Assembly (NCBI GenBank): GCA_963740455.1
Contig: CAVUEF010000012.1
Coordinates: forward strand, 62,001-126,000
Source: Paucibacter sp963740455
GTDB lineage: Bacteria; Pseudomonadota; Gammaproteobacteria; Burkholderiales; Burkholderiaceae_C
Length of the DNA stretch: 64,000 nucleotides
Direction of reading: 5' to 3'
Below the pieces are notes generated by a model. That model was given only the letters and a program-made list of their open reading frames with translations. It was not told the DNA's origin and did no database searches. The position numbers and the translations under genes are program-made. Positions 53,246 to 62,640 of this stretch are shown piece by piece; position 1 is the first letter of the stretch; each line of letters begins with the position of its first letter.

Positions 53246-53545
53246 GTGACCCGGTTCATCGTCGAAGTACTCCACGAGGCCGAACTGGAGTTTCGCGAGG
53301 CCTTTCTTTGGTACTTCGAGCGCAGTCCGATTGCCGCGGACGCTTTCCGCTCTCAGGTGCTTCAGGCGATTGATGGGTTGGCCGACCGGGCTGACATGTG
53401 GCCTGCGAACGATGAAGGGTTCCACTTTCACGTCCTCGACAGATTTCCGTACACGGTCTGGTATGACGTGAACGGGCAATTGGCCTCCGTCATCGCCATC
53501 GCACATCAACACAGGCGCCCGAACTACTGGAAGACGCGCGGCTGA
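53246..53545 (+). CDS. RelE/ParE-family toxin
   Basis: A 99-residue ParE-type toxin. VEVLHEAELEFREAFLWYFERSP is the N-terminal helical pair, and FPYTVWYDVNGQLASVIAIAHQHRRPNYW is the typical C-terminal beta-sheet and tail. The start is GTG. The pair with the upstream antitoxin forms a type II toxin-antitoxin module within the island bounded by the duplicated oxidoreductase fragment. Confidence 0.9.
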   Translation: MTRFIVEVLHEAELEFREAFLWYFERSPIAADAFRSQVLQAIDGLADRADMWPANDEGFHFHVLDRFPYTVWYDVNGQLASVIAIAHQHRRPNYWKTRG

Positions 53546-53923
53546 CCGAGCGCCGAGATCACTACCTGCGCACGCTGCTCGACCCAAGCGCAGCGATCGC
53601 GCCCAACGTTGCCGAATACGCCGCCGTTGGCGAGACCGTCGACAGCCACCGGCGTTTTGGCACGCACGCAATCTTGAGAAGATCGCAGTCATGGGCCGCC
53701 GGCGACGGAGGCGCCCAATGCCACAAAGGGTAGAACCACGCAGGGCCGAAGAGCGAAGGCAGCGCACAATGCGCCCGAAACGGGAGGCACAACAAGAATG
53801 CCGTATCACTCGATGAAGTTCATCGAGGCTGTGCGCGCAGGGCTTGTTGCACGGTCTCGCCATGCGGCGCTTCACACGCCGTTCTGCTGTCAACAGTTCA
53901 ACTGAGATAGGACCGCAAGCATC
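53546..53923. other. Gap of about 380 bases with no supported gene
   Basis: Short open frames exist, for example a 35-codon frame near 53799-53906, but none has a recognisable domain. The sequence is probably degraded island DNA. The start of the next gene may be served by GGACC at 53914-53918. Confidence 0.45.
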
Positions 53924-54796
53924 ATGCTCAACTTCAAGACCGCTTCTTGGATCGCTGCTGCCGGAGCACTGATCGGCGCGATTTGGTCGTGGCAATCTAC
54001 GCCACAGACCCGTTCGATGTCTATCGTGCAACCTGAAAAATCCGTCCAGATTGCATCGCTGCTCATTCCAGCGTCGACACAGCAGACGACTGTCAGGAAT
54101 CGAACAAAGGTCCTTGCCCCGGCGCCCACGGCCACCGCTATTTCAAATACACCGCAAACGGCTATTGGTTCCGAAGGATACGGCCCGCATATTGAGCGGG
54201 CGAGTGTGAGTGGCGATGCGAAGTTGGCGTGGCAGGCAGTGACTTGGCTTCAACGCTGCCTTGTCAACGAAACTCAAACGCAGCCGTTTCAAACGGCGCG
54301 TGACAATGGGGTACAGCCCGAGACAATGACTCTATTGATTCAGGATGAGCAAGCGGTAGGCCGACGCTGCCAGACCGTCACGGCTCAGCATTGGGCACTC
54401 CTGTCTGATCTTGCCCTTGAGGCGATGCGCGGTCAGATGGCGGGGGCGGCTGTTGCGTTTGCTGGATCAAGAGGGTTTGAACAGCCTTCCTCGGCGATGC
54501 AGGTCGAAGTCCTTGAGGCAATCCGGCGCGATGCGGCCGCAGGAGATACTTCAACGCTACTTGGCGCCATTCCTTATGGAGGCAAGTGGGGGCTAAGCGC
54601 CTCGGAGCGATTGACGTATTTGGCGACATATATTGGCTTGTCCGATCCGCCAGAAGCCATCTTGCCTGCTGTGAGGATGCTACTTGAACGAAGTGATCTC
54701 AAGGATGCTGTGATCAGTGGCGAGCAAATGGCCATAGTAAGGGCAGCATCCCAGAGAATGATCACCCTAATAAAGACGAAGAAGGCTCCGGGATGA
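53924..54796 (+). CDS. Hypothetical protein, probably membrane-anchored or exported
   Basis: A 290-residue protein I do not recognise. The N terminus MLNFKTASWIAAAGALIGAIW looks like a signal anchor. A Thr/Pro/Ala-rich, low-complexity stretch (about 25-85) follows, then a helical domain (about 95-285) with two cysteines (in QRCLVNE and RRCQTVT) that could form a disulfide. Base composition is lower in GC than the flanking genes, suggesting horizontal origin. It lies with the toxin-antitoxin pair between the two oxidoreductase fragments. Confidence 0.7.
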   Translation: MLNFKTASWIAAAGALIGAIWSWQSTPQTRSMSIVQPEKSVQIASLLIPASTQQTTVRNRTKVLAPAPTATAISNTPQTAIGSEGYGPHIERASVSGDAKLAWQAVTWLQRCLVNETQTQPFQTARDNGVQPETMTLLIQDEQAVGRRCQTVTAQHWALLSDLALEAMRGQMAGAAVAFAGSRGFEQPSSAMQVEVLEAIRRDAAAGDTSTLLGAIPYGGKWGLSASERLTYLATYIGLSDPPEAILPAVRMLLERSDLKDAVISGEQMAIVRAASQRMITLIKTKKAPG

Positions 54797-55138
54797 TTCA
54801 ATGCCGCCTCGCTCGGCCAGACACGCGGTCGTTCAACCGCTGCGGTGCAAGAGCTGGTCGTAGTTCTTTCATCAACCTGGGCGCCAGTGGTGGTTTTGGC
54901 TTCCCTTGCTCTTCCCTGCGGGCTTGCTCGCTGCAATTCACTGGGGATTTGCGGTGGCGGGGTTTGCCGTCGCAGTCATCCCGACACTCGCCAGACTCAG
55001 TCGCACGCGGCCGCTGGTCGCCGGGCCCGAGCATGGCTAGCGTCTTGACGTCGGTGCAGTAGTTGGGGCCATGCATCTTCGCTCCAACGATCCCGGAGTT
55101 CCGATTGGAAGTTCGCCGGCGTGGTGGTGGCGGGCAGG
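54797..55138. other. Gap of about 340 bases at the end of the island
   Basis: No supported gene on either strand. It separates the hypothetical gene from the convergent end of the indolepyruvate oxidoreductase. It may hold decayed coding sequence. Confidence 0.45.
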
Positions 55139-58100
55139 TCAAGCGAGGCCGAACTTCTTGATGTTCGCCAGCTTCACATGCCCGAAACCGCGCAGGCCTT
55201 CGGGCTGGCGCGCCACGTCGACGGCATGCGCTAACGATTCAGCGCTGAGATTCGAGAGCAGCGCGTGCATGGCTTGCTCGTAATCCGCAATGAACTTCCG
55301 CTCCATCCGACGCTCGCGCGTGTAGCCAAAGATATCGAACGCCGTGCCGCGCAGCCGCCTCAGGCGCGCGAGCAGCTTGAAGGCAGGCATCATCCAGGCG
55401 CCGAACTCGATCTTGCGGGCGCGGCCGTCGGGGCCAGGTCTTGACAGCAGCGGCGGCGCCAGATGAAAGCTCAAATATTCCCAGCTTTCGAACTGGGCTT
55501 TCAATGAGGCTTCGAACTCGCCGTTGCTGAAGAGGCGCGCCACCTCGTACTCGTCCTTGATGGCAAGCAGCTTGGCGTAATAGCGCGCCACGGCCCTTGT
55601 CAATGCCAGCGGCTTGCCGGCCTCTCCAAGAGCCAGCTCGGCGGCGCGCACGCGTTCGACCAGCGCCTGGTAGCGCTGCGCATAGGCGCTGTCCTGATAG
55701 GCGGTGAGCTGCTGCACGCGCCGCGCGATCAAGCCTTGCTCGCCGTCGAGCTGGTCGAGGTCAACGTTGGCAGCGGCGCCGCTCTTGCCTGCCAGGCGTA
55801 GCAGGGCAGCAGGGTCGGCCCCGGCCAGACGGCCCAGTGCGAAGGCAATTTTGTTGGCGTCCACCGCCACGCCGTTGAGCTCGATGGCGCGCAGCAAGGC
55901 GGCTTCGCCCAGCGGTATCAGCCCGCGCTGGAAGCAGGCACCGAGCATGATGATGTTGGACGGCATGCTGTCGCCCATCAGCGCTTGCGCGATGGCTTGC
56001 GCGTCCAGCGTGCTCACCTGTGCGTCGCCGGCGGCAAAGCGCATTTTTTCGAGCAGCTCGGGCGCGTGCAGTTGCGCGTCGGGGTTGCCCATCAGTTGCG
56101 CGGTGGCGATCTCGAAGGTGTTGGCCAGGATCACGGTGCGGCCATGTTTGACGGTGCCCAGGGCGTCACTCGATGCGCCCACCACCATGTCGCAGGCCAG
56201 CAGCACATCGGCCTGCTGCGTGTCGATGCGCACCTGGTTGAGCAGGTCTTGTGTCGGGGCGATGCGCACGAAGCTGAGCACCGCGCCGCCTTTTTGCGCA
56301 AAGCCCATGAAGTCGAGCACCGAGGCCTGCTTGGCCTCCAGGTGGGCTGCCATCGCGACCAGCGCGCCGACCGTGACGACGCCGGTGCCGCCGACGCCGG
56401 TCACGAGCAGATCGAAGGGGCCGGTCCACGACCAGGGGGTGGGCTGGCCGATGGCAGCGAGCTCGCGTGCGAGGTCTTGCGCGCTGAAGTCGGCGCCGAC
56501 ATGTTTCTTGAGCACCGCGCCGTGCACCGAGACGAAGCTCGGGCAAAAGCCGTTCACGCAGGAGAAATCCTTGTTGCACGAGCTCTGCTCGATCTGGCGC
56601 TTGCGACCCAGGTCAGTCTCGACCGGGATCACGCTCAGGCAGTTGCTGGCCACTGCGCAGTCGCCGCAGCCCTCGCACACCGCCTGGTTGATGAAGATGC
56701 GCTTCGGGGCCTCGGTTTCATTGAGCCCCCTGACGCCTGCGGCGCCGCTCCCCCCGAGGGGGAGAACGCTTGAGCTTGGGGCGGCCCGGCGCTCAAGCTC
56801 GCCCTTCTTGCGACGGCGGCGCTTCTCGGCGGCGCAGACCTGGTCGTAGATCAGCACGGTGACGCCTTCGATGGCGCGCAGGCGGCGCTGCACCGCATTG
56901 AGCTCGGCGCGGTCGTGGAAGGTCGTGCCCGGCGGGAACAGCGCATCCAATCCCTTGTACTTGCCGATCTGGTCCGACACGATCACGACTTGCTTGACGC
57001 CTTCGGCTTCGACCTGGCGCGCGATCTGCGGCACGCTGATGCTGCCGTCCACCGGCTGGCCGCCGGTCATCGCGACCGCGTCGTTGTAGAGAATCTTGTA
57101 GGTGATGTTGGTGTTGGCGGCGACCGCCTGGCGTATCGCCAGATAACCCGAGTGGTAGTAGGTGCCGTCGCCGAGGTTCTGGAAGACATGCTTCTCGCGC
57201 GTGAAGCGCGACTGCGCGGCCCAGTCGACACCCTCGGCGCCCATCTGGATCAGGCCGCTGGTGCCGCGCTCCATCCAACTCGCCATGAAGTGGCAGCCGA
57301 TGCCGGCCAGCGCGCGCGAGCCTTCGGGCAGCTTGGTCGAGGTGTTGTGCGGGCAGCCCGAGCAGAAGTAGGGTTGACGCTTGACCGCGTCGGCGGCGTT
57401 CGACAGCAGCTTCGGCGTGACGAAATCGACCACCAGCGCGCGCCGATCCAGCGCCGGATTCAGGCGCGCCAGCCAGTCGGCCACCACGCCCATGATGCGC
57501 GAGGGGCGCAGCTCGCCCAGGCTGCTTAACACCGGGCGATTCTCCGCGTCGGTCTTGCCTATCACCTCGGGGCGCTGCGCGTCGGGCAGGTGGTAGAGCA
57601 GCTCCTTGATCTGGCGCTCGACGATGGGCGCTTTCTCTTCGATCACCAGAATGTCGCTCAGGCCCTGCGTGAACTCGAGCAGGCGCGTCGGCTCGATCGG
57701 AAACACCAGGCCGACTTTGTAGACGCGCACGCCGGCGGCGGCCAGCGCATTCGGGTCGAGGTCGAGCCGGCGCAGCACTTCCATGAAATCGAAATGCGCC
57801 TTGCCCACTGTCACGATACCCAACGTGGCCGCGGGGCTGGCGACGATGTGCTTGTCGATCGAGTTGACGCGGGCAAAGGCGCGCACCGCGTCGAGCTTGT
57901 GGACGAGCCGCGATTCGAGCTCCAGCGAAGGCAGATCGACGGCGCGTATGTGCAGGTTCGCGGGCGGCTGGTGGTCGATCGGCTGTTCGAAATCGAGCGT
58001 GACCTGGTCCAGAACGACCGTCATGCCCGACTCGACCACTTCCGAGATTGCCTTGAAGCCGACCCACGCGCCCGAGAAGCGGCTCAGCGCCCAGCCGTAG

Positions 58101-58672
58101 AGGCCGAACTCGAGATACTCGGCCACGTTCGCCGGGTGCACGATGGGCATGCTCCAGGCTTGCAGCGCCATCTCGGACTGGTGCGGCATGCTGCTCGAGG
58201 TGCAGCCGTGGTCGTCGCCGCACACGACCAGCACGCCGCCGAGCTTCGATGATCCATAGGCATTGCCATGCTTGAGCGCGTCGCCCGAACGGTCAACACC
58301 TGGCCCCTTGCCGTACCACAGGGCGAACACGCCATCGACCGTGCGCTGCGCGTCGAGCGCCACGCGCTGCACGCCCAGGCACGCGGTGGCGGCCAGGTCT
58401 TCGTTGATGGCGGGCAGAAAGTTGATCTGCGCAGCGTCCAGGGCATGCTTGGCCTTCCACATCTGCTGGTCGACAAAACCCAGCGGGCTGCCACGGTAAC
58501 CCGACACAAAACCGGCGGTGTTGAGTCCATGTTGCTGGTCCAGGGCCTTTTGCATCAGCACCAGGCGCACCAGCGCCTGCGTACCGGTCAGGAACACCGC
58601 GCCGCTGGCCGCGCCCAGGTTGTCTGCCAGTTGGTAGTCGCGCAAGGCCTTGCTGGATACGATCGGTGTCAT
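55139..58672 (-). CDS. Indolepyruvate ferredoxin oxidoreductase family protein (single-chain), with an internal repeat insertion
   Basis: An 1177-residue fused alpha-beta-gamma 2-oxoacid oxidoreductase, converting aromatic or branched 2-oxoacids to acyl-CoA. The N-terminal domain has FLTGTQALVRLVLMQKALD and GYRGSPLG. The thiamine diphosphate region has YFCSGCPHNTSTKLPEGSRALAGIGCH. A ferredoxin-type CEGCGDCAVASNC site lies near 680, and the gamma domain GVGGTGVVTVGALVAMAA follows. Start ATG at 58672. Residues about 627-650 (ERRAAPSSSVLPLGGSGAAG) are an insertion encoded by the GC-rich repeat also found in otnK. The 3' end is duplicated at 52582-52877. Confidence 0.92.
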   Translation of the reverse strand: MTPIVSSKALRDYQLADNLGAASGAVFLTGTQALVRLVLMQKALDQQHGLNTAGFVSGYRGSPLGFVDQQMWKAKHALDAAQINFLPAINEDLAATACLGVQRVALDAQRTVDGVFALWYGKGPGVDRSGDALKHGNAYGSSKLGGVLVVCGDDHGCTSSSMPHQSEMALQAWSMPIVHPANVAEYLEFGLYGWALSRFSGAWVGFKAISEVVESGMTVVLDQVTLDFEQPIDHQPPANLHIRAVDLPSLELESRLVHKLDAVRAFARVNSIDKHIVASPAATLGIVTVGKAHFDFMEVLRRLDLDPNALAAAGVRVYKVGLVFPIEPTRLLEFTQGLSDILVIEEKAPIVERQIKELLYHLPDAQRPEVIGKTDAENRPVLSSLGELRPSRIMGVVADWLARLNPALDRRALVVDFVTPKLLSNAADAVKRQPYFCSGCPHNTSTKLPEGSRALAGIGCHFMASWMERGTSGLIQMGAEGVDWAAQSRFTREKHVFQNLGDGTYYHSGYLAIRQAVAANTNITYKILYNDAVAMTGGQPVDGSISVPQIARQVEAEGVKQVVIVSDQIGKYKGLDALFPPGTTFHDRAELNAVQRRLRAIEGVTVLIYDQVCAAEKRRRRKKGELERRAAPSSSVLPLGGSGAAGVRGLNETEAPKRIFINQAVCEGCGDCAVASNCLSVIPVETDLGRKRQIEQSSCNKDFSCVNGFCPSFVSVHGAVLKKHVGADFSAQDLARELAAIGQPTPWSWTGPFDLLVTGVGGTGVVTVGALVAMAAHLEAKQASVLDFMGFAQKGGAVLSFVRIAPTQDLLNQVRIDTQQADVLLACDMVVGASSDALGTVKHGRTVILANTFEIATAQLMGNPDAQLHAPELLEKMRFAAGDAQVSTLDAQAIAQALMGDSMPSNIIMLGACFQRGLIPLGEAALLRAIELNGVAVDANKIAFALGRLAGADPAALLRLAGKSGAAANVDLDQLDGEQGLIARRVQQLTAYQDSAYAQRYQALVERVRAAELALGEAGKPLALTRAVARYYAKLLAIKDEYEVARLFSNGEFEASLKAQFESWEYLSFHLAPPLLSRPGPDGRARKIEFGAWMMPAFKLLARLRRLRGTAFDIFGYTRERRMERKFIADYEQAMHALLSNLSAESLAHAVDVARQPEGLRGFGHVKLANIKKFGLA
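56722..56792. repeat. Intragenic GC-rich palindromic repeat, copy B (in the indolepyruvate oxidoreductase gene)
   Basis: About 71 bases with GCTTGGGGCGGCCCGGCGC (56774-56792), the reverse complement of the 19-base block at 34119-34137, and the palindromic core CTCCCCCCGAGGGGGAG. It lies between the beta and ferredoxin-like regions of the protein and keeps the frame open. Confidence 0.8.
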
Positions 58673-58952
58673 GGGCGGACGCTTGTGAGAGCAGGAAGAG
58701 GGGATTCTCATTCAGTCCATCGGGGCCGCGTTTCGTCGATCGGCCCGGTTAGCGAAGAACGGGGTGGATGTTTACTCCAAATGGGTGAATAAGGAAAACG
58801 ATTCTTCGCTCAAGCCACCCAGCTGATCTTGCAGGGCTTGTGGGTCGAGGCCTTGCGCGAGCACGCGCTTTGATCGCAAAGCCGCGTGCGCCATGTGCAC
58901 AATGGCGGTCGTGCGCACCAGGCGCCACCGCTGATCAACACCAGGAGTCCGC

Positions 58953-60167
58953 ATGTCATCCGGAAAAGTACTCGTCGCCCAGGGCGGCGGCCCCACCGCC
59001 GTGATCAACCAGTCGCTCGTCGGGGTTGTGCTCGAAGCACGCCGCCACCATGGCATCCAGCGTGTCTACGGCGCAAGGCATGGCGTGCGCGGCATCGTCA
59101 ACGAGGACTTCTGCGATCTGACCCAGGAAACCAACCACAACCTGGAGCTGGTGGCGGCCACGCCGTCGTCGGCGCTGGGCTCCACGCGTGACAAGCCCGA
59201 CGTCAAGTATTGCCAGGAGATCTTCAAGGTGCTGCAGGCGCACGAGATCGGGCATTTCTTCTATATCGGCGGCAATGATTCGTCGGACACGGTGCGCATC
59301 GTCAGCCAGGAGGCCAGCAAGGCCGGCTATCCGCTGCGCGCCATCCACATCCCCAAGACCATCGACAACGATCTGGTCGGCAACGACCACACGCCCGGTT
59401 TCCCGTCGGCGGCGCGCTTTGTGGCGCAGGCCTTCACCGGCGTGAACCTCGACAACGCGGCGCTGCCCGGCGTCTATGTCGGCGTGGTGATGGGCCGCCA
59501 TGCGGGCTTCCTGACCGCCGCCGCCGCCCTGGGCAAGAAGTTTCCCGACGACGGGCCGCACCTGATCTATGTGCCCGAGCGCGTGTTCGCCATCGAGAAA
59601 TTCCTGGCCGACGTGAAGGCGGTGCACGAGCGCTACGGGCGCTGCGTGATCGCCGTCTCCGAGGGCATCCACGACGCGGCCGGTGTGCCGATCTTGAGCA
59701 AACTCGCCAAGACGCTGGAGCATGACGCGCACGGCAATGTCCAGCTCTCGGGCAGCGGCGCGCTGGCCGATCTGCTGTGCGAGGAAATCAAGGCCAAGCT
59801 CGGCATCAAGCGCGTGCGCGGCGACACCTTCGGCTACCTGCAGCGCTCGTTCATCGGCTGCGTGTCCGACGTCGATCAGCGCGAGGGGCGCGAGGTCGGC
59901 GAAAAGGCGGTGCAGTACGCACTGTGGGGCAGCCGCGACGGCTCGGTGGCGATCAAGCGCACGGGCCATTACGCGGTCGATTACGAGCTGCTGGCGCTCG
60001 ACGCGGTGGCGGGCAAGACGCGCGTCATGGAAGATGAATTCATCGCCGCCTCCGGCACCGATGTGACCGACGCGTTTCGGCTCTATTTGCGCCCGCTGCT
60101 GGGGTCCGGCATGCCTGACGCCTTTCGCCTGCGTTCGCATGCGGTGGCCAAGGTGCTCGGGGCGTAA
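58953..60167 (+). CDS. pfp: Pyrophosphate-dependent 6-phosphofructokinase
   Basis: A 404-residue phosphofructokinase. VAQGGGPTAVINQSLVG is the N-terminal phosphate-binding motif. YIGGNDSSDT replaces the ATP-type GGDGS, and IPKTIDNDL (TIDND with Lys before it) marks PPi use. MGRHAGFLTAAAAL is the substrate motif. It interconverts fructose 6-phosphate and fructose 1,6-bisphosphate reversibly with PPi. The start has only a weak ribosome-binding site (CAGGAGTCCGC). Confidence 0.93.
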   Translation: MSSGKVLVAQGGGPTAVINQSLVGVVLEARRHHGIQRVYGARHGVRGIVNEDFCDLTQETNHNLELVAATPSSALGSTRDKPDVKYCQEIFKVLQAHEIGHFFYIGGNDSSDTVRIVSQEASKAGYPLRAIHIPKTIDNDLVGNDHTPGFPSAARFVAQAFTGVNLDNAALPGVYVGVVMGRHAGFLTAAAALGKKFPDDGPHLIYVPERVFAIEKFLADVKAVHERYGRCVIAVSEGIHDAAGVPILSKLAKTLEHDAHGNVQLSGSGALADLLCEEIKAKLGIKRVRGDTFGYLQRSFIGCVSDVDQREGREVGEKAVQYALWGSRDGSVAIKRTGHYAVDYELLALDAVAGKTRVMEDEFIAASGTDVTDAFRLYLRPLLGSGMPDAFRLRSHAVAKVLGA

Positions 60168-60254
60168 TATCGGGGCGCTCGTTCAAGGGATGGGTCGCCA
60201 GGCGCCTTGTTCGATGTATCACTGAAGCAGCGCTTTCCTGACCAGGAGGCCGCC

Positions 60255-61412
60255 ATGAAGTCGTCCGCCGCCTTGGCTTTTTTCCTGCTGCTGGCAGCCT
60301 GTTCGAGCGTGCCCGTGCAGCCACCAGCGCCCGAATCGCTGTTTGCCGACCAGCGCTTCGTGCGCCCCGCACACGAGGTTCAGGCCCACGACGTGTTCGC
60401 GCTCAGCGCGGCCATGAAGCGCTACGCCAGCAGCGGCGCATTGGCCACCCAGGTGCGCGCCAAAGGCATCCGGCGCGGACTCATCGAGGCGCTCTACGAC
60501 CAGGGCCTGCTCAGGCTGGAATACGACTCGAGCATGACGCGCAATGCTGCCGAGGCGTTTGATGCGCGGGCCGGAAACTGTCTGTCCCTGGTCATCATGA
60601 CGGCGGCCTTTGCCCGCGAGCTGGGCCTGGAGGTGCAGTTTCAAAGCGTGCTCGATCAAGAAAGCTGGGGGCGCAGCGGTGACCTGGTGCTGGCGCTGGG
60701 CCACGTCAACCTGACGCTGGGCAAGCAAAGCGGCGGGGCCAACGCTTTGCGCTCGACGTACGAAGCCTTGATCGTCGACTTTGTGCCCGGCGCCGACATC
60801 CGCAAGCAACGCTCGGTGCCGATTTCCGAGGCCACCATCGTGGCCATGTACCTGAGCAATCGCGCCGCCGAAGCGCTGGCCAAGGGCGAGGTCGACGCGG
60901 CCTACTGGTGGGCGCGCGCAGCGGTCCTGAAAGACCCCAAATTCCTGAGCGCCTACAACACGCTGGGGGTGATCTATCGCCGCCATGGCGATCTGAATCT
61001 GGCCGAGCGGGTCTTCAACGAGGTGCTGCAGCGCGAGCCTGCCAACACCCAGATCATGTCCAATCTCGCGCTCCTGCTGACGGATCTGGGGCGCCATGCC
61101 GAGGCCGACGCGCTCAAGCTCAAGCTGGCGCAGCTTCAGCCGCATCCACCGTTCAGCTATTTCAACCAGGGAATGGCGGCCATGGCGCGGGGCGACTATC
61201 AAGCAGCCAAGGTCTGGTTCCGCAAGGAAGTGGACCGCGCTGCGTATTACCACGAGTTCCATTACTGGTTGGCGCGCGCGCATTACGCGCTGGGTGAGAT
61301 CGATGCGGCACGCGAGCAGATGGCGCTCGCCGTGGAAAACACCACCACGCGCAAGGATCAAGCCTTGTACGCCGCCAAGCTCGATTGGCTGAACCACTAC
61401 CACCCCCAGTAG
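60255..61412 (+). CDS. TPR-repeat lipoprotein with a transglutaminase-like region
   Basis: A 385-residue lipoprotein. The signal is MKSSAALAFFLLLAACSSV with lipobox LAAC (Cys16). Residues ~90-180 contain AFDARAGNCLSLVIMTAAFARELG, resembling a bacterial transglutaminase-like fold with its Cys. The C-terminal half (about 215-380) has several TPRs, including PKFLSAYNTLGVIYRRHGD and NTQIMSNLALLLTDLGRHAEA. AGGAGG precedes the ATG. An envelope scaffold or peptidoglycan-related role is possible; function is not known. Confidence 0.85.
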   Translation: MKSSAALAFFLLLAACSSVPVQPPAPESLFADQRFVRPAHEVQAHDVFALSAAMKRYASSGALATQVRAKGIRRGLIEALYDQGLLRLEYDSSMTRNAAEAFDARAGNCLSLVIMTAAFARELGLEVQFQSVLDQESWGRSGDLVLALGHVNLTLGKQSGGANALRSTYEALIVDFVPGADIRKQRSVPISEATIVAMYLSNRAAEALAKGEVDAAYWWARAAVLKDPKFLSAYNTLGVIYRRHGDLNLAERVFNEVLQREPANTQIMSNLALLLTDLGRHAEADALKLKLAQLQPHPPFSYFNQGMAAMARGDYQAAKVWFRKEVDRAAYYHEFHYWLARAHYALGEIDAAREQMALAVENTTTRKDQALYAAKLDWLNHYHPQ

Positions 61413-61446
61413 GCGCCGCCAAAGCGGCGCGCTAAGCTGTGCCGCC

Positions 61447-62640
61447 ATGAGCTCCCCAATTTCGACACTGGTCCCCTGGAAAGTCATCACCGGCGGCATC
61501 TGCGGCCTGGTGCTCACGCTGGGGCTGGCGCGCTTTGCCTACACGCCGCTGCTGCCGCTGATGCAGACGCAAGCGGGGCTCTCCGACCTGGCAGGAGGAT
61601 GGCTGGCCGCCATCAACTACCTGGGCTATATGAGCGGCGCCTTGCTCGCCGCATGGATAGACGACGGGCGCTGGCGCCAGCGCTTGTACAGCGCAGGCCT
61701 GCTGCTGGCCATCGTCAGCACGCTCACGATGGGGCTCACAGACAACCCGGTCGTCTGGGCCTTGTCGCGCTATCTGGGCGGGCTGTGCGGAGCGGCCGGC
61801 CTGCTGCTCGGGTCGGGTCTGGTGCTGAACTGGCTGATGCGCGCCGGGCGCCGACCCGAGTTGGGGCTGCACTTCATCGGCATCGGTCTGGGAATCGCGG
61901 TCTCGGCGCTGGGTGCCATGGCGCTGTCGGCGCTGCGCTTGAACTGGGCCGGGCACTGGCTGGGTCTGGCCGCGCTGGGCCTGGTGTTCTTGCTGCCCGC
62001 CTGGGCCTGGCGACCGCCGGTGCCGTCACCCGCCAAGGCCGGGCACCTGAGCGGCGCCGCGCCATCGATGCGCTGGATGGGCCTGATGATGGCGGCGTAT
62101 TTTTGCGCCGGCTGGGGGTTTGTGATCGGCGCCACCTTCACCGTGGTCATCGTCGAGCGCCAGCCGAGCCTGGCCGGCAGCGGGCCACTGGCCTGGTTGT
62201 TGGTGGGGCTGGCGGCGATGCCGGCGGTCTTCTTGTGGGACCGCATCGCGCGGCGCAGCGGTGAACTGCCGGCGCTGCTGATCGCCTTTGCCTTGCAAAT
62301 CGTGTCGGCGCTATTGCCTGTCTGGTCGGGTTCCCTGGCGGCGGCGCTGGTGGGTGCGCTGCTGTATGGCGCGACCGCCATCGGCATCGTCAGCCTGACG
62401 CTGGCGCTGGTCGGGCGCAGCTCACCCGGCAACCCCGGCAAGGCAATGGCGCGTCTGACCTTGAGCTATGGCGTGGCACAGATCAGCGCACCGGCCCTGA
62501 CCGGCAGCATGGTGCAAACCAGCGGCAGCTACCGCAGCGCCTTGTGGCTGACGGCGGCGGTACTGCTGGTGGGCATGGCGCTGCTGGCGGCGCTGCTGCG
62601 CGAACAGCGCAGCAACGCCGGCCCCCGGCATCAAAGCTGA
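61447..62640 (+). CDS. YbfB/YjiJ-family MFS transporter
   Basis: A 397-residue transporter with about 12 helices. GLARFAYTPLLPLMQTQAGLSDLAGGWLAAINYLGYMSGAL is the signature of the YbfB/YjiJ MFS group. It converges with the TetR gene, and the two coding regions overlap by 10 bases at their 3' ends. Substrate unknown. Confidence 0.9.
   Translation: MSSPISTLVPWKVITGGICGLVLTLGLARFAYTPLLPLMQTQAGLSDLAGGWLAAINYLGYMSGALLAAWIDDGRWRQRLYSAGLLLAIVSTLTMGLTDNPVVWALSRYLGGLCGAAGLLLGSGLVLNWLMRAGRRPELGLHFIGIGLGIAVSALGAMALSALRLNWAGHWLGLAALGLVFLLPAWAWRPPVPSPAKAGHLSGAAPSMRWMGLMMAAYFCAGWGFVIGATFTVVIVERQPSLAGSGPLAWLLVGLAAMPAVFLWDRIARRSGELPALLIAFALQIVSALLPVWSGSLAAALVGALLYGATAIGIVSLTLALVGRSSPGNPGKAMARLTLSYGVAQISAPALTGSMVQTSGSYRSALWLTAAVLLVGMALLAALLREQRSNAGPRHQS

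Noticed and set aside
53799..53906. 35-codon ORF in the gap before the hypothetical gene
   Set aside because: No ribosome-binding site, no recognisable domain and no coupling to a neighbour.
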